Of a stretch of 6,237 nt of DNA, positions 1-4,888 are shown one piece after another. The stretch lies in NCBI GenBank assembly GCA_002305755.1, contig DBQV01000007.1, forward strand, positions 1 through 6,237, written 5' to 3'. The stretch is from Christensenella sp. UBA1385. GTDB taxonomy: Bacteria; Bacillota; Clostridia; Christensenellales; Aristaeellaceae. Within the stretch, counting starts at the first letter, position 1. Each line of letters opens with the position of its first letter. Position numbers and translations under genes: made by a program. The notes beneath the pieces are model-generated. The model was not told the DNA's origin and did no database searches. It saw only the letters and a list, made by a program, of their open reading frames with translations.

Positions 1-40
1 CTTAGAAGGCCGTTGCTCTGTCCGACTGAGCTACAGGCGC
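1..40 (-). tRNA. tRNA-Arg (anticodon UCU), 5' half, cut by window edge
   Basis: Read on the minus strand from position 40, the sequence folds as the first half of a tRNA. It has a 7-nt acceptor strand GCGCCTG, the TA linker, D stem GCTC/GAGC around a 9-nt loop AGTCGGACA, then anticodon strand ACGGC and loop CTTCTAA. The anticodon TCT corresponds to plus-strand positions 4-6, so it decodes AGA and probably AGG. The rest of the anticodon stem, the variable loop, T arm and acceptor 3' strand lie beyond position 1, so the closing pairs cannot be checked. A strong promoter upstream supports a real gene. Confidence 0.93.
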
Positions 41-102
41 ATCACCGTCGGTACAGCGAGCGAAGGGAATCCGAAGGAATCCATTCCTGCTGACAAGATG
101 GG

Positions 103-131
103 ATATTAGCACAGACTCTCCTGCCTGTCAA
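103..131 (-). promoter_or_regulatory. sigma-A type promoter of the tRNA-Arg gene
   Basis: On the minus strand there is a perfect -35 TTGACA (126-131), a 17-nt spacer and a -10 TAATAT (103-108). Transcription would begin near position 96 and give a leader of about 56 nt before the mature tRNA 5' end at 40. Just upstream of the -35, at about 132-152, the strand carries A/T runs (AAAATCC and AAAATTCC) that stand out in this GC-rich DNA and may act as an UP element. That role is inferred. The transcribed leader contains two GGAATCC copies 10 bp apart on the plus strand (66-72, 76-82), of no known role. Confidence 0.85.
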
Positions 132-158
132 CAGGAATTTTCCGGATTTTGGCATCAT

Positions 159-185
159 GCCATCCCGGCCGATCTCCGGCATGGC
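159..185. repeat. 27-bp inverted repeat in the divergent spacer
   Basis: Arms GCCAT-C-CCGG (159-168) and CCGG-C-ATGGC (176-185) are exact inverted repeats except for one central C/C mismatch, around a 7-nt centre. The dyad lies upstream of the tRNA promoter and upstream of the DUF2130 gene. It could be an operator or a small hairpin. No T-run follows on either strand, so it is not a typical terminator. Chance is plausible in DNA this rich in G and C. Confidence 0.35.
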
Positions 186-264
186 GTTCACACGTAAACG
201 CCCATGCGGAACTTGTTTGCGCATCCGCTTTCTTTCGGCCCGCCGGCTCCGAAGCGGCGGGGGA

Positions 265-294
265 CTGTCGCGGGGCGGCCAAGTAAGGTAAAAT
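265..294 (+). promoter_or_regulatory. weak candidate promoter for the DUF2130 gene
   Basis: TAAAAT at 289-294 matches the -10 consensus at five of six positions and is the most AT-rich site upstream of the gene. Only a poor -35 (CTGTCG, 265-270) lies 18 nt upstream. A start near 301 would give a leader of about 95 nt. This is the best candidate in the 132-395 spacer, but it is weak. The rest of that spacer has only GC-rich dyads and no other gene. Confidence 0.3.
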
Positions 295-381
295 GATACG
301 CGGCCGTGGGCCGGCAGCGAATCGGGCGCCCGGGGCCGGGAAGAGCGAACGACGGAGCATTGGAAGCACAGGGCCGGCCCG

Positions 382-388
382 AAAGGAG
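382..388 (+). promoter_or_regulatory. ribosome binding site fixing the DUF2130 start
   Basis: AAAGGAG lies 7 nt before the ATG at 396. An in-frame ATG at 306 would add 30 residues (MGRQRIGRPG...), but it has no comparable site and those residues look like translated GC-rich leader. The CPxC motif, which opens proteins of this type, begins 7 residues after the ATG at 396, so 396 is the better start. Confidence 0.85.
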
Positions 389-395
389 AAAACGT

Positions 396-1655
396 ATGAA
401 CACAAGCGTGATCTGCCCGCACTGCGGGCAGCCCTTTGAGATCAGCCAGGCCATCGGCCACCAGATCGAGGAGGAGCTGCTGCGCGCCCGGCGGGAGCAG
501 AGGGAGAGCCTGAAAAAGGAGATGGAGAAGGTCGCCGAGAAGCGGCTGCGCGAAGCGGTGGAAGGCGCGCTGGCGCAAAAGGAGCAGGAGCAGGAGCTGC
601 TGCTCGCCCGCGAGCGGCAGCAGATGAAGCTGGCCCTGGAGAGGCAGAGGCAGGAGGCCCGGCTGGCGGCCGAGAGCGCCCTGCGGCAGACGGAGCTGGA
701 AACGGAGCGCCTGAAGCAGCAGGCAAAGAGCGCCGACGAAAGCCTGAAGGAGAACCGCGCCCAGATCAGGAGCCTGCTGGAAGAGCTGAGCCAGGCCAGA
801 AAGGCCCAGGAGGAGGCGCAGATCGCCGCCCGCCGCGAATTGATGGAGCGCGAGGCACTGATCCGCCGGGAGGCTGCCCAGAAGGCCTCGGACGATTTCA
901 ACACTAAGATCCGCGAGCAGGAGGAGACCATCAGCCGCCTGCGCGAGCAGCTGACCAGCGCCAAGCAGGTGGCGGAGCAGGGTTCCCAGCAGCTGCAGGG
1001 CGAGATCCTGGAGCTGGATGTCGAGGCCGCGCTGCGCGCCGCCTTTCCGCTGGACAGCATCAGCGAGGTCAAAAAGGGCGAACGGGGGAGCGACATCCGA
1101 CAGGTGGTCAACGAGCGGCTCTACCAAAACTGCGGCCTGATCCTCTGGGAATGCAAAAACGCCAAAAGCTACCAGCAAGCCTGGCTTGGCAAGCTTAAGG
1201 ACGAGCTTGCCGAGGAGAAGGCTCAGATCGGCGTGATCGTGTTCAGCCCGCCGGACGGCGGCGGCAGCGACTACGAGCGCCTGGGCGACAGCGTCTGGCT
1301 GGTGAAGCCGCGCTATGCCGCCATGCTGGGCGCGCTGCTGCGCGAGGTGCTGGTCAGGGTGTTCATCGCCAACCGCAACAACGAGGGCCGCGACGTGAAG
1401 ACCGAGATGGTGTACAACTACCTTACGGGGGGCGAGTTTGCCAGCCGCGTGCGCTATATCATCGACGCCTACGGCGAGATGGCCGCCCAGCTGGACGCGG
1501 AGAAAAAACAGGCCCAGAAGCGCTGGGCCGCGCAGGAGAAGATACTGCAGAAGGTCACCGCCAGCCTTTACGGCATGAGCGGCGATCTGCAGGGCATCGC
1601 GGGCAAGGAGATCATCGCCCTGCCCGGCACGGAGGATAGCGCGGGAGCGGACTGA
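396..1655 (+). CDS. DUF2130 (COG4487-like) coiled-coil protein with possible nuclease-fold domain
   Basis: The product has 419 residues. It opens with ICPHCGQPFEIS, a single CPxC knuckle at 7-10; no second CxxC is present, so a full zinc ribbon is not shown. Residues about 22-200 are an almost unbroken Glu/Arg/Gln/Ala-rich coiled coil. The C-terminal domain (about 202-345) matches the DUF2130 pattern as I know it: GEILELDVEAAL, FPLDSI, KKGERGSDI, LILWECKNAK, AWLGKLKDEL. A short charged helix follows (360-385). D233 and E252-C-K254 are spaced like the D...ExK core of PD-(D/E)XK nucleases, with E207 or E210 as a possible helix residue. No signal peptide or membrane segment is seen, so it should be cytoplasmic. 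The family has no firmly known function; a DNA-related role is inference. It seems to be its own transcription unit, with no clear terminator before the next gene. Family assignment is strong, function weak. Confidence 0.9.
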   Translation: MNTSVICPHCGQPFEISQAIGHQIEEELLRARREQRESLKKEMEKVAEKRLREAVEGALAQKEQEQELLLARERQQMKLALERQRQEARLAAESALRQTELETERLKQQAKSADESLKENRAQIRSLLEELSQARKAQEEAQIAARRELMEREALIRREAAQKASDDFNTKIREQEETISRLREQLTSAKQVAEQGSQQLQGEILELDVEAALRAAFPLDSISEVKKGERGSDIRQVVNERLYQNCGLILWECKNAKSYQQAWLGKLKDELAEEKAQIGVIVFSPPDGGGSDYERLGDSVWLVKPRYAAMLGALLREVLVRVFIANRNNEGRDVKTEMVYNYLTGGEFASRVRYIIDAYGEMAAQLDAEKKQAQKRWAAQEKILQKVTASLYGMSGDLQGIAGKEIIALPGTEDSAGAD

Positions 1656-1685
1656 CCTCCCCTGCCTGCCGCACTTTGCCGCTCA

Positions 1686-1714
1686 TTGACAAGCTGATAT
1701 CAAACTGATATCAT
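1686..1714 (+). promoter_or_regulatory. sigma-A type promoter of the ABC exporter operon
   Basis: A perfect -35 TTGACA (1686-1691) is followed by a 17-nt spacer and a -10 TATCAT (1709-1714, five of six). The expected start is near A1721, giving a leader of only about 18 nt before the ATG at 1739. The spacer and -10 are built from two TGATATCA palindromes, so a repressor could block this promoter directly. The 1656-1685 stretch before it shows no terminator hairpin, so read-through from the DUF2130 gene remains possible. Confidence 0.82.
1694..1713. repeat. tandem palindromes, candidate operator
   Basis: The 9-mer CTGATATCA occurs twice, at 1694-1702 and 1705-1713. Each contains the perfect 8-bp palindrome TGATATCA. 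The copies start 11 bp apart, about one helical turn, so two protein dimers could bind the same DNA face. The second copy covers most of the -10 element. AT-rich repeats of this order are unlikely by chance in such GC-rich DNA. No regulator gene lies in the window, so the binding protein is unknown. Confidence 0.65.
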
Positions 1715-1734
1715 TCTCCCAAAAAGGGGGAGAA
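1714..1734 (+). promoter_or_regulatory. hairpin overlapping the ribosome site of the ABC ATPase gene
   Basis: TTCTCCC (1714-1720) pairs perfectly with GGGAGAA (1728-1734) across a 7-nt loop AAAAAGG. The 3' arm holds most of the purine-rich Shine-Dalgarno (AAGGGGGAG, 1724-1732), 6 nt before the ATG at 1739. RNA that reads through from upstream could fold and hide this site. RNA begun near 1721 at the local promoter would lack the 5' arm and stay open. The pairing is seen; the effect is inferred. Confidence 0.5.
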
Positions 1735-1738
1735 GGGC

Positions 1739-2458
1739 ATGAGCATTCTGGAAATCGACGGCTTCAGCAAGAGCTACTCCGGCAAAACGAGGGCCGTGGA
1801 CGGCCTGAGCCTGCGCCTGGAGGCCGGGGATATCTGCGGCTTTATCGGCAAGAACGGGGCCGGCAAGACCACCACCCTGCGGGCGATCGCGGGCATCCTC
1901 CGCTTCAGCGAGGGAGATATCCGCATCGGCGGCGTCTCTGTAAAAGATGATCCGGTCGCCTGCAGGAAAAGCATCGCCTACATCCCGGATAACCCCGATC
2001 TCTATGAGTTCCTCACCGGCCTTCAATACCTGAACTTCCTCGCCGATCTGTTCCGGCTGAGCGCGGAGGAACGCCGCTCAAGGATCTCCTATTATCTGGA
2101 AGCGCTCGATCTTTCCGGCCGCGCGCAGGATCTGATCTCCAGCTATTCGCACGGCATGAAGCAGAAGCTGGCCATGATCGGCGGCTTCATCCACAAGCCC
2201 CTGCTGTTTTTGATGGACGAGCCCTTTGTGGGGCTGGACCCTGAGGCGGTCGTGCGCGTGCGCCGCATCATCCGGGAATTCTGCCGGGAGGGCAGCGCCG
2301 TGCTGTTTTCCACTCATGTGCTGGAGGTGGCGGAAAAGCTGTGCAGCAAGGTAGCCATCATCCGCCAGGGCCGTCTGATCGCCTTTGGGCCTACGGATGA
2401 GGTGCGGGGCGGGCAGAGCCTGGAGGGGCGCTTTCTGGAGGCGATGCAGGATGGCTGA
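1739..2458 (+). CDS. EcsA-like ABC transporter ATP-binding protein
   Basis: This 239-residue protein is a complete ABC ATPase domain that would hydrolyse ATP on the cytoplasmic face for the membrane partner encoded next. It has Walker A GKNGAGKTT (37-45), a Q-loop region YIPDNPDLYEFLT (81-93), the signature YSHGM followed by KQKLAM (136-146), Walker B LLFLMDE with catalytic E161 (155-161), a D-loop GLDP (165-168) and the switch histidine H193 in STHVLE. The YIP-x-x-P-x-LYE-x-LT segment, the S-x-GMKQK signature and the DEPF-x-GLDP segment match EcsA of Bacillus and its relatives. Aspartate D84 stands where many ABC ATPases have glutamine; EcsA proteins have an acidic residue there too. The gene is first in the operon behind the 1686-1714 promoter, with Shine-Dalgarno AAGGGGGAG. 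Its last 8 bp overlap the next gene, which implies coupled translation. The substrate cannot be told from the sequence. Confidence 0.93.
   Translation: MSILEIDGFSKSYSGKTRAVDGLSLRLEAGDICGFIGKNGAGKTTTLRAIAGILRFSEGDIRIGGVSVKDDPVACRKSIAYIPDNPDLYEFLTGLQYLNFLADLFRLSAEERRSRISYYLEALDLSGRAQDLISSYSHGMKQKLAMIGGFIHKPLLFLMDEPFVGLDPEAVVRVRRIIREFCREGSAVLFSTHVLEVAEKLCSKVAIIRQGRLIAFGPTDEVRGGQSLEGRFLEAMQDG
2437..2441 (+). promoter_or_regulatory. ribosome binding site fixing the ABC membrane protein start
   Basis: GGAGG inside the end of the ATPase gene lies 9 nt before the ATG at 2451. An earlier in-frame ATG at 2385 would add 22 Arg/Gly-rich residues that are only the shifted-frame reading of the ATPase gene. 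The 2451 start gives the usual short overlap of ATPase and permease genes. Confidence 0.75.
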
Positions 2459-4037
2459 GCTGCGCTTGCTGCTGCGCCTGGAGGGGACGAACGCCTTCCG
2501 GCTGAACGAGATACGCCATACGCAGGATAAAAAGCAGAAGCGCCGCCTTGTGCTGATGCTCGCGCTGTACATACTGCTCGGGATGACGGGCCTTGCCTAC
2601 GCTTCCCTGCTGATGTGGGGCCTGTACGCCGGCGGCTTTGCCGGCCTGCTGCCCGCGCTGTCCGTGCTGCTGGCTTTCGCGCTCAGCCTGACTCTCAGCC
2701 TGATCCGTTCGCAGGGGCTTTTCTTTTCTCCCCAGGGCTATGAGCGCCTGGCGGCGCTGCCGCTGAAAAGTTCCACCGTCATCCTGGCCAGGCTGACGGG
2801 GCTTTATCTTTCCGCCCTCGCGCTGAGCGCGCCGGCCCTGCTGCCCGCCGCCGTCTTTCACAGCCTGTCCTTTGGTTTTTCGATGAAAAAGCTGCTGTTG
2901 TGGCTGCTGACGCTGCTGTTTTCGCCCATGCCGGCCATCGCGGCAGGGCTGCCGCTGGCTGCCCTGCCCGCCCTGCTGCTCAGCAGGCTGAAAAACCGCA
3001 GCCTGCTGGCCGCCTTCGCGGTCGTCCCGCTGATCAGCTACCTGATGATCCGGCTGTACAGCCTGCCGATGGAGCGGACGGATGCTTCCGCCCTCCTCGG
3101 GCTGATCGGCGGCGGGATCGGGCGGGGTCTTTCCGGATTTTACCTGCCCGCGCGGCTGGCCGCCGGGGTGATCCAGGGTGACGTGCGCAGCATCCTTTCT
3201 TTTATCGCCTGCTGCCTTTTCCCCCTGCTGGCAGTCTATGCCCTGCTGCTCATCGTTTACGCGCCGCTTGAGGCGCTGCTGGGCCGCGTACGCCTGCGCC
3301 GGGCCGGCAGGCAGGCCTGCCGCGCTCTCAGCCCGCTGACTGCCCTTACGCTTAAGGAGGCGCGCCGCATGGCCTCCTCGCCCCTGTACCTGATCAACAC
3401 CGGCGTGGGGCTTTGGATGGCGCCGGCGGCGCTGCTGCTGCTCCCCGCGGTCAGCCCCGGGCTTCTGGAAACGGCGCTGGCCCTGCCCGCTGTGCGGGAG
3501 GCCCTGCCCCGCTACCTGCCGCTGGCGGCCTGCGCCCTGAGCGCCATCGCGCTGCCCGCCACGGTCAGCATCTCCATGGAGGGGAAGAGCGCCTGGCTGA
3601 TGTGTACCGCCCCGGTTTCAACCGGCACGCTGCTGGGCGCCAAGGCGCTGTTCAGCCTGCTGTACTGCCTGCCGCCCATCCTGCTGACGGCGGTGCTGCT
3701 CGCCGCGCGCCTGCGTCTTTCCGCCGCGCTGTTTCTGCTGTGTCTGCTGCTTCCGCTCAGCCTCTGCGCCGCCTGTACGGCCATCGGCCTTGCGCTTGAC
3801 CGCCGCTTCGCCCGCTTTGACTGGGAAAGCGAGCGGCAGATCATCAAAAGCTCGGCCCAGACGGGCCTGGGTCTTCTGACCGCGCTGGCGCTGCTGGCCT
3901 TGCTTTTTCTCTGCTTCCGTTTTGTGCCCGAAGGCTTTATACTGCCCTTAGGATACGCGCTGTGCGCGGCCCTCCTGTCGCTGGGCGCGGCGGTGTTCCG
4001 CCGGCTGTCGCGCGCACCCCTTTACCAGATACCGTGA
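2451..4037 (+). CDS. ABC exporter membrane protein, partner of the EcsA-like ATPase
   Basis: The product has 528 residues and is very rich in Leu and Ala, with about 12 likely membrane segments (near 33-55, 62-84, 113-137, 146-176, 186-203, 247-270, 316-333, 352-371, 394-418, 423-447, 470-490, 495-514). A cytoplasmic N-terminal stretch (1-30) is charged. Landmarks typical of Firmicute Ecs-like and putative ABC exporter permeases are FFSPQGYERLAALPL (91-105), LKEARRMASSPLYLINTG (301-318), SISMEGKSAWLMCTAPVS (373-390) with the following K398, and FDWESERQIIKSS (456-468). The LKEARRM-SSP stretch between membrane segments is a good candidate for the coupling contact with the ATPase. The gene overlaps the ATPase gene by 8 bp, so the two surely act together. 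It could move a peptide, lipid or drug; nothing in the sequence decides this. Exact family (EcsB versus a related ABC-2 export family) is uncertain. Confidence 0.88.
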   Translation: MAELRLLLRLEGTNAFRLNEIRHTQDKKQKRRLVLMLALYILLGMTGLAYASLLMWGLYAGGFAGLLPALSVLLAFALSLTLSLIRSQGLFFSPQGYERLAALPLKSSTVILARLTGLYLSALALSAPALLPAAVFHSLSFGFSMKKLLLWLLTLLFSPMPAIAAGLPLAALPALLLSRLKNRSLLAAFAVVPLISYLMIRLYSLPMERTDASALLGLIGGGIGRGLSGFYLPARLAAGVIQGDVRSILSFIACCLFPLLAVYALLLIVYAPLEALLGRVRLRRAGRQACRALSPLTALTLKEARRMASSPLYLINTGVGLWMAPAALLLLPAVSPGLLETALALPAVREALPRYLPLAACALSAIALPATVSISMEGKSAWLMCTAPVSTGTLLGAKALFSLLYCLPPILLTAVLLAARLRLSAALFLLCLLLPLSLCAACTAIGLALDRRFARFDWESERQIIKSSAQTGLGLLTALALLALLFLCFRFVPEGFILPLGYALCAALLSLGAAVFRRLSRAPLYQIP

Positions 4038-4055
4038 GAAAGATCGGAGACAAGC

Positions 4056-4817
4056 ATGATCACATCAGCCTTTGACCCCCATTCTGACCCCGTGTTCGGC
4101 CCGCAGGATGTATATGAAGCCCCGCAGGCGCCGATTGCGGATGTCTGCGTGATCACCTTTTCACAGGCGGTCATCGACCACGCGCTGAGCCGCTTTGACT
4201 GCCGTGAGGCGGCGACCGTCCGGGCGCTGAACGGCGACTGGCCCATCTATACCCTGGTCTATCAGGGGAAGACCATCGCCTTTGGTATGAGCCCCATCAC
4301 GGCGGCCGGCTGCGGGACAGCCGCAGAGGAGGTATTGCTGCTGACGGGCGCAAAGAACATTGTGCTGTTTGGCAGCTGCGGTGCGCTGGACAGCTCGCTG
4401 ACCGAAGGGCGGCTCATCGTGCCAACCGAGGCCTACCGCGACGAGGGCCTCAGCTACCACTATGCCCCGCCGCAGGATTATATCACCGTGCGCAACGCGC
4501 CCAAGGTGGCCGCTATTCTGGAGGAGCTGGGCCTGCCCCACGTATCCGGCCGCTGCTGGACGACCGACGCGATCTTCCGTGAAACGCGCGCAAACGCGGA
4601 CAAGCGCCGCAAAGAAGGCTGCATCGCCGTGGACATGGAGTGCAGCGGCCTGCAGGCGCTGTGCGACTTCAAGGGCATCGAATACTATACTTTTTTCTAT
4701 ACAGGCGACCTGCTGGACGCCCCCAAGTGGGAGCAGCGCATCCTCGGCAATGAGCTGGAAAAGGATCACCAGCTCACCAACTTTCTGGTGGCGCTGGAGA
4801 TCGCGGGCAGGACGTAG
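4056..4817 (+). CDS. nucleoside phosphorylase family protein (PNP/UDP type 1)
   Basis: This 253-residue cytoplasmic protein fits the PNP/UDP phosphorylase superfamily, whose members cleave nucleosides with phosphate, or related nucleosides with water. Visible family marks are LFGSCGAL (104-111), the VDMECSGL stretch (192-199) with M194 and E195 placed like the ribose-binding Met-Glu of E. coli PNP (VEMEAAG), and TGD with D218 at the place of the catalytic Asp. TTDAIFRET (169-177) is another conserved loop. The N-terminal GDPxR phosphate loop of hexameric PNPs is not recognisable; the matching strand reads DVCVITFSQAVID (29-41). Substrate is therefore open: purine or uridine nucleoside, or a hydrolase-type reaction. 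The gene follows the ABC membrane gene after 18 nt, with its own GGAGA site (4046-4050) 5 nt before the ATG and no promoter between, so it is third in the operon. A hairpin follows it. Confidence 0.87.
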   Translation: MITSAFDPHSDPVFGPQDVYEAPQAPIADVCVITFSQAVIDHALSRFDCREAATVRALNGDWPIYTLVYQGKTIAFGMSPITAAGCGTAAEEVLLLTGAKNIVLFGSCGALDSSLTEGRLIVPTEAYRDEGLSYHYAPPQDYITVRNAPKVAAILEELGLPHVSGRCWTTDAIFRETRANADKRRKEGCIAVDMECSGLQALCDFKGIEYYTFFYTGDLLDAPKWEQRILGNELEKDHQLTNFLVALEIAGRT

Positions 4818-4824
4818 ATCAGCC

Positions 4825-4879
4825 CGAAACAGCGCAAAGCGGCCCGCTGCCGATATGCCGGCGGCGGGCCGCTGTTTCG
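4825..4879. terminator. long hairpin between convergent genes, probable bidirectional terminator
   Basis: The inner stem GGCCCGC (4841-4847) pairs with GCGGGCC (4864-4870) and is extended inward by a U-G pair and GCCG/CGGC around loop ATATGC. The outer stem CGAAACAGC (4825-4833) pairs with GCTGTTTCG (4871-4879). The two stack with a 7-nt bulge (GCAAAGC) on the left side, for about 21 pairs. An alternative keeps one unbroken stem, AGCGGCCCGC (4838-4847) with GCGGGCCGCT (4864-4873). It sits 7 nt after the phosphorylase stop and 9 nt from the citF stop, so it should end both transcripts. T-runs are short on both sides (TTTCGTTT on plus), so strength is uncertain. Confidence 0.72.
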
Positions 4880-4888
4880 TTTGGCTGC

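Noticed and set aside
1..40. tRNA-Arg as an attachment site of an integrated element
   Set aside because: No integrase gene, no duplicated tRNA end and no change in base composition is visible. The 3' half, where attachment sites usually lie, is outside the window.
239..261. Hairpin CCCGCCG/CGGCGGG considered as a terminator
   Set aside because: No T-run follows on either strand, and the flanking genes diverge, so no transcript is expected to end here.
306..395. N-terminal extension of the DUF2130 protein from the ATG at 306
   Set aside because: There is no Shine-Dalgarno before 306, and the added residues look like translated GC-rich leader. AAAGGAG stands correctly before the ATG at 396.
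42..1178. Long minus-strand open frame of 378 codons, rich in Leu and Gln, opposite the DUF2130 gene
   Set aside because: It is the mirror of the Glu/Arg/Gln coiled-coil codons in GC-rich DNA. Its product is low-complexity, it runs into the tRNA promoter region, and it lacks family motifs, while the plus strand has a ribosome site and clear family motifs.
2900..3181. Alternative-frame open frames inside the ABC membrane protein gene (also 3413-3799)
   Set aside because: They have Arg/Ala/Gly-rich composition without motifs and are nested in a gene with clear membrane segments and family landmarks.
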